Part shown: positions 55,822-62,957 of the stretch, in pieces
How the letters are laid out: the number at the start of each line of letters is the position of its first letter
Position numbering within the stretch: the stretch's first letter is position 1
Origin: UBA11346 sp038060575
GTDB taxonomy: Bacteria; Planctomycetota; UBA11346
Reading direction: 5' to 3'
Length of the DNA stretch: 64,000 nucleotides
NCBI GenBank assembly: GCA_964652775.1
Contig: CAZZAM010000001.1
Coordinates: 186,001 to 250,000, forward strand
Notes under the pieces: generated by a model
Told to the model about the DNA's origin: nothing
Databases searched by the model: none
Seen by the model: only the letters and a program-made list of their open reading frames with translations
Position numbers and translations under genes: made by a program

Positions 55822-56748
55822 TCACCGTTTTCGCCGGCGGCGCTGCGACGATGATGATCCGAGTTCCGCGGCCATGCCCGCTCGCCAGCGGCCAGGCGTT
55901 GAACCGGCAAGGCGGCGAAAGATGCGATCCAAGCAGGCCGTCGAGCTGTAACCCACCGCATCGGCAGCCTCGCGGACAATCATGCCGCCAGCGATCAAGC
56001 GCTGTGCTTCGGCAAGCCGCAAGCGCTGGAGATGCGCCACCGGCGAATGGCCTAAAGCCGTGCGAAATAAGCGGCGAAATTGCGCCTGGCCAAGACTGCA
56101 ACTGAGCGCGAGCTCGGCGATGCGGAGCGGATGCGATAAATCCAAACCCATAACCGCCAGTGCAGGACTGATGCGCGATAACGCCTCCGCCGAATGTGCA
56201 TCCGGTAACACACAATGCGCGCCAGCCCGTCGTGCGGACGCAACCAGGGCCGATGCGACGAGGGCGTTGACTGCGACCTGCCAGCCAGGAACTCGTTGTG
56301 CATCTTCGCGACACGCCTCAGCCAATTGTTCGGCAACGCCATCGCTGTCGCGCAGTTGAATCGCCGGAGGCAATCCGGCAGCGATCGCAAACGGAACCCC
56401 GCCGCTCGCATCCGCTCGATGAGCCAGAACAATCAGGCGCAATGGTTCCTGCGCGTCGGTTTCGGCCTGCAGCCAACTGCCGCGCACGGCATAGATCAGC
56501 CGACGCGGCGCGATCGAGAACCAGTGTCCATTAACGGCGGCGCGGCCGCGACCGGCAAGCGGCAGCAACAGCATGTCATGGCGCTGACGTTTGAGCGGGA
56601 TGCGCCATGCCGGCGTACACTGATAGATCACGGCGCTTGCCAAGTTAATCGTCAGCCCCGCCAGCACGCGCGCCAATTGCGGCGTCGCCTCGCTGTTGCG
56701 GGCTGGAAATTCGGTCTCGATGTGAAACTGCGGGGTCTTCTGCGGCAC
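55822..56748 (-). CDS. AraC-family regulator, divergent from the corrinoid protein gene
   Basis: The protein has 308 residues with a GTG start. The cupin half contains KRQRHDMLLLPLAGRGRAAVNGH. The C-terminal HTH pair is IAELALSCSLGQAQFRRLFRTALG and VREAADAVGYSSTACLDRIFRRLAGSTPGRWR. It is divergent from the operon encoding the corrinoid protein, DUF1638 protein and reductive activator, across 123 bases. This position makes it the prime candidate regulator of the shared corrinoid components. A candidate operator (ATCGAA...TTCGAT) lies in the space between. Confidence 0.88.
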   Translation of the reverse strand: MPQKTPQFHIETEFPARNSEATPQLARVLAGLTINLASAVIYQCTPAWRIPLKRQRHDMLLLPLAGRGRAAVNGHWFSIAPRRLIYAVRGSWLQAETDAQEPLRLIVLAHRADASGGVPFAIAAGLPPAIQLRDSDGVAEQLAEACREDAQRVPGWQVAVNALVASALVASARRAGAHCVLPDAHSAEALSRISPALAVMGLDLSHPLRIAELALSCSLGQAQFRRLFRTALGHSPVAHLQRLRLAEAQRLIAGGMIVREAADAVGYSSTACLDRIFRRLAGSTPGRWRAGMAAELGSSSSQRRRRKR

Positions 56749-56764
56749 ACGGATAGAATTACCG

Positions 56765-56799
56765 TATGATCGAATCGGTCAACCTGATGTTCGATATTA
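56765..56799. promoter_or_regulatory. Candidate operator: inverted repeat TATGATCGAA / TTCGATATTA
   Basis: The arms at 56765-56774 and 56790-56799 match at eight of ten positions and are separated by 15 bases. They lie in the 123-base divergent region between the AraC gene and the corrinoid protein gene. The inner six bases (ATCGAA/TTCGAT) are a perfect inverted pair. It is a reasonable regulator binding site but is unproven. Confidence 0.4.
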
Positions 56800-56871
56800 G
56801 GTGTTGGCCTCTACCTCACGTTTTTAGCATGACAGCAGACACCACGCTGAAACAGACCTGGAGCACCGACC

Positions 56872-57507
56872 ATGACCGATCTCAAGCCCCTCCATGACGC
56901 CGTCGTTGATGGCGACGCCAAAACCGCCAAGGCACTGACCGATGCCGCCCTGAAGGCTGGAGTCGGCCCCAGCGACCTGCTTGGCAAAGCCTTGATCCCG
57001 GCCATGGACGAGGTCGGTCGCCGCTTTGAGTGCAACGAGTACTTCGTCCCCGAGTTGCTGATCTCGGCTCGTGCCATGAAGGGTTCGATGGAATTGATCC
57101 GTCCGCTTCTGGCCAAGGGCGGCATCCAGCCAATCGCCAAGGTTGCGATTGGAACCGTCAAGGGCGACCTGCACGACATCGGCAAGAACCTGGTCGCGGC
57201 CATGCTCGAAGGCGGCGGATTCGAGATCATCGATCTCGGTGTCGACGTGGCGCCGGAGAAGTTCGTCGCTGCGGTCGCCGAGAAGGGCGCCAACCTCATC
57301 GCCCTCTCAGCACTCCTCACCACGACGATGCCGGCGATGAAAGACACCCTGGCTGCCCTCAACGCCGCTGGCGTGCGTGGCAAGGTCAAGGTCATGATCG
57401 GTGGCGCGCCGATCACCGAGGCATACTCCAAAGAAATTGGCGCCGATGGCTACAGCGACAACGCGAGCGCCGCCGTGGCCCTGGCTCGTCGTCTCGTCGC
57501 CAAATAA
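56872..57507 (+). CDS. Corrinoid (cobalamin-binding) methyl-carrier protein
   Basis: The protein has 211 residues. The N-terminal helical cap domain (about 1-85) is of the B12-binding_2 type (LLGKALIPAMDEVGRRFECNEYFVPELLISARAM). The cobalamin domain has GDLHDIGKNLVAAML, giving the D99-x-H101-x-x-G104 motif whose His replaces the lower ligand of cobalt. SALLTT (S-x-L) and MIGGAP (GG) complete the B12 signature. This is the MtaC/MtmC/MtvC family of methyl carriers. It is the only such protein in the window, so it probably serves several of the seven methyltransferases. GGAG precedes the ATG. DUF1638 and RACE genes follow. Confidence 0.93.
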   Translation: MTDLKPLHDAVVDGDAKTAKALTDAALKAGVGPSDLLGKALIPAMDEVGRRFECNEYFVPELLISARAMKGSMELIRPLLAKGGIQPIAKVAIGTVKGDLHDIGKNLVAAMLEGGGFEIIDLGVDVAPEKFVAAVAEKGANLIALSALLTTTMPAMKDTLAALNAAGVRGKVKVMIGGAPITEAYSKEIGADGYSDNASAAVALARRLVAK

Positions 57508-57578
57508 ATCAGCACGCGGGAAACCGCTTCCAGATCCTAGCCTATAGTGGACCTTCGCATGACCGGAGTCACCGAGGC

Positions 57579-58325
57579 ATGACGCATAATCGCCTGTTCC
57601 TAGTTGGCTGCACCGTTTTCACCCGCGAGCTCAATGCCGCGATCGCCGCGTCCGAACGCCAGGTAGACGCCGTCTGGCTACCCAAGGATCTGCACGACCG
57701 CGGTGGCAAAGACATGATGCGGGTGCTGCAAGAACGCTGCGATCAGGCGGATCCTGCCCAGCATGATGCCATCGCTCTGGGCTATGGCTTGTGCAACAAT
57801 GGCCTGATTGGACTGCGTGCCCGCGCGCTGCCGATCATCGTCTATCGTAGTCATGATTGCATCGGCTGTCTGCTTGGTTCGCGCAAACGTTACGAAGACG
57901 AGTTCCGCGCCCAGCCAGGAACGTATTGGTACTCAGCCGGGTGGATTGAACGTGGTAAGAACAGTTCACCGCTGAGTGCACCCGAGGTTCCCAGCGCCGA
58001 TGATCCCCAGTGGTTGAAGATGGTCGCCAAGTATGGCGAAGATAACGCCCGCTTTTTGTGGGATGAAATGCGCGCGCAGACGGCGCACTACACCCGACTC
58101 GCCTACGTGGATACCGGCATCGGCCCACAAGATCGTTTTGCGGCCGAAGCCGAGCGCCGCGCCACGGAACGCGGCATGACCTTCCAACGTATGACCGGCG
58201 ATCCGGCGTGGATTCGCGCCCTCATTGATGGACCGTGGGATGACGAACGCTTCCTGACCATCAAACCCGGCGAACAGATTGTTGCTCGTTATGATGGAAC
58301 CCTGGTTGGGGCAGAGGCATCGTAA
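57579..58325 (+). CDS. DUF1638-domain protein
   Basis: The protein has 248 residues with the DUF1638 pattern (CTVFTRELNAAI, LPKDLHDRGGKDMMRVLQERCD, DAIALGYGLCNNGLIGL, IIVYRSHDCIGCLLGSRKRY, YWYSAGWIE). The conserved Cys and His residues (GLCNNG, HDCIGC) could hold a metal or cofactor. DUF1638 genes are known neighbours of corrinoid proteins and RamA-type activators in methanogens and acetogens, but the function is not established. The frame remains open far upstream across the corrinoid gene, so the start was set at the ATG after GAGG. The stop shares one base with the RACE start (TAATG). Confidence 0.87.
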   Translation: MTHNRLFLVGCTVFTRELNAAIAASERQVDAVWLPKDLHDRGGKDMMRVLQERCDQADPAQHDAIALGYGLCNNGLIGLRARALPIIVYRSHDCIGCLLGSRKRYEDEFRAQPGTYWYSAGWIERGKNSSPLSAPEVPSADDPQWLKMVAKYGEDNARFLWDEMRAQTAHYTRLAYVDTGIGPQDRFAAEAERRATERGMTFQRMTGDPAWIRALIDGPWDDERFLTIKPGEQIVARYDGTLVGAEAS

Positions 58326-59803
58326 TGGCAACGATCCGGCTCCTCCCCGGTGAACGCACCATCACTGTCGCTCCTGGGACTCCGTTACAGGATGTACTAT
58401 TTCCGCATGGCGTCGAATTCCCCTGTGGTGGTCGGGGAACCTGCAAGGCCTGCCGCGTCCGCGTCCTGACCGCGGCACCCGATCCAACGGCAACTGACCT
58501 ACAGTCGTTCACGCGCGAACAAATTGCTGCCGGTTGGCGGTTGAGCTGCCGCATGTTCGCCACTGACGGCATGGGGCTTGAGCTCGGACGCTGGAGCTCG
58601 CCGGTACTGGCCGACGACACGCCGGTGAAGGTCGAACCACGTGAAGGCTTCGGCATCGCGATTGATCTGGGAACAACCACGCTGGTGGCCCAACTCGTTG
58701 ACCGTCGCGACGCCAGCATTTGTGCGACGCGCACGGCACTGAATCCGCAAGCGCAACACGGTGCAGACTTGATGACCCGGATTGATTTCGCCCTTCATGG
58801 CGGCAGCGAGATGCTGCGCGATAAGATCCGCAATCAGCTGGGCACGATGATCAACGACCTCGCTAAGGAGGCGTCCGCTCCGATCAAAATGGTGACCGTG
58901 GTCGGTAATACAGCGATGCACCATCTGTTTGGTGGCGTCGATGTGCGCCCATTGTCCGAGCCGCCGTATCGCCCGGTTAACGATCATTTGCTTGAGTTTA
59001 CCGCCAGCGAGTTGGGTTGGAGTCTGGGTGACTGTCCAGTGCATGTCCTTCCCTGCCTCGGTGGGTTCGTCGGATCGGATCTTACCGCGGGCATCATCGC
59101 TACGCGTCTGCATGAGTTGCCGGGGATGAATCTGCTGATCGACCTGGGCACCAATGGTGAACTGGTCTGCGGCGGCAAGGATGGGCTTGTGTGCGCCAGC
59201 ACGGCTGCTGGGCCAGCGTTCGAAGGCACCGGCATTTCGATCGGCATGCGTGCAGCCACCGGAGCCATTGGCAGCGTGCGTACCGAGAACGACGCCCTCG
59301 TGCCGGAAGTTCTCGGCGGCGGCGCTGCGCGCGGCATCTGCGGCAGCGGGCTGGTTGACGCCATTGCCGGCGCACTTGATCTCAAATGGATTGTTCCATC
59401 AGGTCGCCTGCAGCGCGGCCGCAGCGACATTCCGGTTGCTCCCGGACTTGCGTTACAAGGACTGGATGTGCGCCAATTGCAGCTCGCAAAAGGTGCGATT
59501 GCCACCGGCATTCACCTCCTGTGCAAAGCGCGCGGCGGAAGCGTTGCTGATTTGCGCACCGTTTATCTCGCTGGGGCCTTCGGCAATTACATTCGCATCG
59601 CCGCCGCTGTGCGCATCGGCCTGCTGCCAGTCAATCCCGCGATTGTTCTGCCTGCGGGCAACACCGCGTTACTCGGCGCACGACTCGCACTCAACCACGA
59701 CGATCATCGCTATGGCGAAATTCGAAATCACACTCACCACATCGAACTCAAGATTGATCCATCCTTCGATGATACGTACATTGATGCGATGGGATTTCCG
59801 TAA
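58325..59803 (+). CDS. Reductive activator of corrinoid proteins (RACE/RamA-type, ferredoxin-ASKHA)
   Basis: The protein has 492 residues. The N-terminal 2Fe-2S ferredoxin domain has Cys34, Cys40, Cys43 and Cys75 (FPCGGRGTCKACRVRV ... LSC). A linker follows and then the DUF4445 ASKHA ATPase domain from about residue 108 (GIAIDLGTTTLVAQL, VGNTAMHHLFGG, LLIDLGTNGELVCG, GGAARGICGSGLVDAIAGAL, YLAGAFGNYIR). Such proteins use ATP to drive one-electron reduction of inactive Co(II) to Co(I) corrinoid. Its start overlaps the DUF1638 stop by one base. It completes the corrinoid operon and is strong evidence that active methyl transfer occurs here. Confidence 0.93.
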   Translation: MATIRLLPGERTITVAPGTPLQDVLFPHGVEFPCGGRGTCKACRVRVLTAAPDPTATDLQSFTREQIAAGWRLSCRMFATDGMGLELGRWSSPVLADDTPVKVEPREGFGIAIDLGTTTLVAQLVDRRDASICATRTALNPQAQHGADLMTRIDFALHGGSEMLRDKIRNQLGTMINDLAKEASAPIKMVTVVGNTAMHHLFGGVDVRPLSEPPYRPVNDHLLEFTASELGWSLGDCPVHVLPCLGGFVGSDLTAGIIATRLHELPGMNLLIDLGTNGELVCGGKDGLVCASTAAGPAFEGTGISIGMRAATGAIGSVRTENDALVPEVLGGGAARGICGSGLVDAIAGALDLKWIVPSGRLQRGRSDIPVAPGLALQGLDVRQLQLAKGAIATGIHLLCKARGGSVADLRTVYLAGAFGNYIRIAAAVRIGLLPVNPAIVLPAGNTALLGARLALNHDDHRYGEIRNHTHHIELKIDPSFDDTYIDAMGFP

Positions 59804-59828
59804 ACCTACATTGCTCAGTTGAAACATC

Positions 59829-59975
59829 CCAAGGCAACCGCAGAGGCGCAGAGGCCGCAGAGATCGCAGAGGAGAGCGATAGTGGATTGTCACCCTGCGG
59901 GTGAGTGGCGCCAGAAACAGCATTGACTCCTAACCCAAGCCCTCTGCGTAGCTCTGCGCCTCTGCGGTTGCCTTG
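59829..59975 (+). repeat. Palindromic intergenic repeat, copy 5
   Basis: The left arm CCAAGGCAACCGCAGAGGCG pairs with CGCCTCTGCGGTTGCCTTG; the right arm has a small interruption (CTCTGCGTAGCTCTGCG). The core is the clearest version: TTGTCACCCTGCGGGTGAG, CGCCAGAAACAGCATTG. The flanks TTGAAACATC and AAAAGAGTAATC match copy 3. It lies between convergent genes (RACE and PhyH), where it could terminate both transcripts. Confidence 0.9.
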
Positions 59976-60016
59976 AAAAGAGTAATCTGGGGTAAACGGT
60001 CGGAGCCATTGTTGGG

Positions 60017-60913
60017 TCAGTCGCGTTCGATCTTTGATGCTGCATCGTCGGGATAATGCGGATCGGGGCGCACATACAGATCCTCGTACTGGGCCAAGGC
60101 GGGAATGACCAGCGGAACCGGCCTGCCGTGGTGGAACACCGGTTGCCCGCGATCGCAGTGGTCCGCTTTCACGTAGCCGTTGATGTACAGACGGCGGAAA
60201 TTGTCGGCCGTCGTATTGATTCCACCGCCGTGGACGGTGAACGGATTCCATACCGCGACGTCACCTGGTTCCATCTCAACATCGATCAATTGCCTACGGT
60301 CAGCTTCGTCCAAGCGTGCTGACACTTCCTTGGTTCCGTATTCAGAAGTCGCGCCGATCGTCCCCATGAGGTTACCACGGAGATGGCTGTAGGGCAGGAA
60401 TTTCATCGCTCCGCTTCCCGACCAATGGCGATCAACCGCGATTCCGGTTTGAGCATAACTGTGATACAAATCGCGGAATTGGTGGGCTGGCGTACGCGAA
60501 CGCACGTCCTGATGTAGCGCGAATGAATGGCCGGTTCCGGGAACCCGCCAGTGCATCTGGTTGGTGATCTGGTTGAGATGATCGCCGATCAACGGCTCAA
60601 GAATAGCCAGCATGCGTGGATCCGTACGAAACCGGTCCAGAACCGGATCGGCCCACGACTGCCACTGGCAACCGGTGATAAACTTACCGACCTGTTGATG
60701 CTCATGCAGCCAGATCACGCGATTGCGATGACGCCAGGTCTTGGGATGACTCATCCCTTCTTCGTAAGCGCGATTGAACGCCGCATCCAACGCCTGGATA
60801 TCGCTCGGATTGAAAACGCGGCGGAGAATGGTGTAGCCCTTCGTCCAGTACTCTTCGCTCCAGCCATCGTGGAGAAAGTCGAGTTCAGTAGTGTGAGTAG
60901 TAACAGTGAGCAT
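60017..60913 (-). CDS. PhyH-family Fe/2-oxoglutarate dioxygenase
   Basis: The protein has 298 residues. The iron triad is His134-x-Asp136 in FALHQDVRSR and His228 in FTVHGGGIN; the 2-oxoglutarate arginine is Arg240 or Arg241 in FRRLYINGYV. The HQDxxSR segment and the TVHGGGxN ending are typical of PhyH relatives that hydroxylate small molecules. It follows the HCCG-type methyltransferase gene by 36 bases on the same strand and is likely co-transcribed. Oxygen-dependent hydroxylation or oxidative demethylation beside an oxygen-sensitive corrinoid step is a striking combination. A second PhyH start is visible at the left window edge. Confidence 0.88.
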   Translation of the reverse strand: MLTVTTHTTELDFLHDGWSEEYWTKGYTILRRVFNPSDIQALDAAFNRAYEEGMSHPKTWRHRNRVIWLHEHQQVGKFITGCQWQSWADPVLDRFRTDPRMLAILEPLIGDHLNQITNQMHWRVPGTGHSFALHQDVRSRTPAHQFRDLYHSYAQTGIAVDRHWSGSGAMKFLPYSHLRGNLMGTIGATSEYGTKEVSARLDEADRRQLIDVEMEPGDVAVWNPFTVHGGGINTTADNFRRLYINGYVKADHCDRGQPVFHHGRPVPLVIPALAQYEDLYVRPDPHYPDDAASKIERD

Positions 60914-60949
60914 GTGTCGTCCTTGCTATGAGTTGTGTTTGTATTCTGT

Positions 60950-61918
60950 TCAGCCAAGTTCGTGGGCCGCACGGACCATGGCCAAGTAGTTCTCTGGCGG
61001 AACTGAATCGATGATCGAGTGGCTTGAGCACGCCACATAGCCATCGCCGAAACGCTCGATGTTTTCCGCCGTTGCACGATACACCTCAGCCGGCGTTCCG
61101 TGGCTAAGGATTCCAGCCACATTGATGTTGCCGATCAGCGCCAACTGTTGTCCATATTGAGCATGGATCTTGGCAATGTCATTGGGTCCAGGCTGAATGG
61201 GATGGGTCGCCTGCACACCCCATTCAGCCAAGTACGGCAACACCGACGACTGGTCGCCGCAGCAATGATTAATGATCGGGTGTCCAGTCGCCTGCATGGC
61301 GCGCACGATGCGCTCATAACGCGGCGCCCACAGTTTTTTGATGTGCTTGTGGCTGATGATCGGCCCGAGATTGGTTCCCAGGTCGTCGCCCAGATAGTAG
61401 AGGTGGAAGGAAAGATCCGCGATCGCCTCCACCACGGCAATGGCACCGTCAGTGAACATGTCGAGCATCTGTTCGATCATCTCCGGTTCATCGTAGAGCA
61501 GATACATGAACGACTCGATCTGCACCGGGCCGCAGGCGAGGTAGGTGCCGCTGAGTGGACCGCCGATGCGGGCACAAACGCCGACCCGCGTGCCTGCGAC
61601 CGCTTCCAGATAGTCGAGCATCTTGCGCCGTGCATCCATCGGGTCGGTGAGCACGAGACGGCTGAGATCCGCTGGCGACATGACCACCGCGCGATTGTCG
61701 GCGATGGTGCAACTGCAGACGATCGCATCTTGCCCCGTACGCTGGACCAAGGCCACCGCATCCGACGGCGGCATCCCCCAGAACGTCTGGCTCGGACGTC
61801 CCAGAATGTGGCTCGTATTACGCTCGTTGAGCATGACCTCGAAATTCGGCGTTCGGTCGAGTTTTACCCGGCCCAAGGTCGAAAGCAGACGATCAATGTT
61901 GGGCGTGGTCCGGTTCAT
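60950..61918 (-). CDS. URO-D-superfamily methyltransferase with complete MtaA-like zinc site
   Basis: This 322-residue protein is about the length of MtaA/MtbA. The zinc-type ligands are His218 and Cys220 in INHCCGDQ and Cys297 in YVACSSHSI; the 77-residue spacing between the two Cys resembles that known for MtaA. YLGDDLGTNLGPIISHKHIKKLW is the usual family active-site strand. Of the seven URO-D-like proteins here this is the best candidate for a classical corrinoid methyltransferase. GGAG six bases before the ATG fixes the start. It is divergent from an AraC gene and followed by PhyH. Confidence 0.88.
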   Translation of the reverse strand: MNRTTPNIDRLLSTLGRVKLDRTPNFEVMLNERNTSHILGRPSQTFWGMPPSDAVALVQRTGQDAIVCSCTIADNRAVVMSPADLSRLVLTDPMDARRKMLDYLEAVAGTRVGVCARIGGPLSGTYLACGPVQIESFMYLLYDEPEMIEQMLDMFTDGAIAVVEAIADLSFHLYYLGDDLGTNLGPIISHKHIKKLWAPRYERIVRAMQATGHPIINHCCGDQSSVLPYLAEWGVQATHPIQPGPNDIAKIHAQYGQQLALIGNINVAGILSHGTPAEVYRATAENIERFGDGYVACSSHSIIDSVPPENYLAMVRAAHELG

Positions 61919-62010
61919 GATAACTCCGAGGTCGGGGTGGTGCCGCGTCTGATCTACGGTGGTCAGCTTGCCCACCTCGGCCCTGGCAACGTGGGGAATC
62001 CGCGCACACC

Positions 62011-62916
62011 ATGGGGTATCGGCTCATCATGACTTCCTTCCACCTCGCCGACCGTCCTGCCTTCATTCCCGCCATCAGTCTCGGCGTTGAGCATTTTCCA
62101 CGCTACATCAATCGGCGCGTCGAACTGAATTCTCACGATGTGGTGGAGATGACCCTGATCGTCGCCGGTAAAGGGACATATCATCTGAATGACGTACGTT
62201 TCCCAGTAGGTCCTGGCTCATTGTGCGTGGTTCATTTCGGTGAAGCGCACTGCCTGATTACCGACGATGACGGAATCGAACTCTACAATCTCTACGTGGA
62301 TCCACGGCGGATGTCATTTCCGCCACTCGACGGACCACTACGCGAGGCGTTGACCCGGTTTCTGCCAATGCATCCGGCGTTGGCTCACCGCGCAAACCGC
62401 GTGGCTCATCTGACGTTTCGGGATGCAAACATCCCCAGCCGACATGTCCGCACGATGGCGTCAGAGATGTCGGCGCGCGCGCCTGGCTGGCAGCAAGCAT
62501 TGGCTCAACTCAATCACTACTTCTTGATTGTATGCGCCCGCCAGGTTCTGAACCAAGGCGGATCATCACGACCGGTGAGCAGATCAAGCCAACTGCCGTC
62601 TCAGCTGTCGACCGTATGCGCGCATATCGACTACCATCTTCAAGAACGTCTGAGCCTACCGGGATTGGCTGACGTCGCAGGAATCAGTTCAGCGCACCTA
62701 ACGCGTCTCTTCCGCTCCCACACCGGCCTCTCCGTCATCGGTTACGTTCGCCAACGTCGCCTCGAGCGAGCCATGGGATTACTGGCTTCGACCAACACCA
62801 GCGTGTCTGCCATCGCGCTGGATTGTGGCTTTGGCGATCTGTCGCATTTTCATCATCTCTTTCAGCGCGCTGTGCGCTGTACGCCAGCTGCCTACCGACG
62901 TCGCATGGGTGGCTAG
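62011..62916 (+). CDS. AraC-family regulator between two methyltransferase genes
   Basis: The protein has 301 residues; a second ATG six codons later (62029) is an alternative start. The cupin half has HDVVEMTLIVAGKGTYHLND, GSLCVVHFGEAHCL and LYNLYVDPRRMSFPP. The last segment is shared with the AraC protein at 34254-35138, indicating recent common ancestry. The HTH pair is LPGLADVAGISSAHLTRLFRSHTG and VSAIALDCGFGDLSHFHHLFQRAVRCTPAAYR. It is divergent from the HCCG-type gene (92-base gap) and followed 41 bases downstream by another URO-D-type gene, so it may control both. Confidence 0.9.
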   Translation: MGYRLIMTSFHLADRPAFIPAISLGVEHFPRYINRRVELNSHDVVEMTLIVAGKGTYHLNDVRFPVGPGSLCVVHFGEAHCLITDDDGIELYNLYVDPRRMSFPPLDGPLREALTRFLPMHPALAHRANRVAHLTFRDANIPSRHVRTMASEMSARAPGWQQALAQLNHYFLIVCARQVLNQGGSSRPVSRSSQLPSQLSTVCAHIDYHLQERLSLPGLADVAGISSAHLTRLFRSHTGLSVIGYVRQRRLERAMGLLASTNTSVSAIALDCGFGDLSHFHHLFQRAVRCTPAAYRRRMGG

Positions 62917-62957
62917 CAGACCTTGCACCGGCTCGCGGAGATGCACTAGCAGTGGGA

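Noticed and set aside
56749..56871. Cobalamin riboswitch upstream of the corrinoid operon
   Set aside because: The leader is only 123 bases and shared with a divergent promoter, and no B12-box-like sequence is visible.
57030..57578. Long upstream extension of the DUF1638 frame through the corrinoid gene
   Set aside because: The extension is out of frame with a well-supported corrinoid protein, and DUF1638 similarity begins only at the ATG at 57579.
19547..59975. CRISPR array interpretation of the repeated GCAGAGG words
   Set aside because: The words form inverted arms of scattered palindromic elements, not regularly spaced direct repeats with unique spacers, and no cas genes are present.
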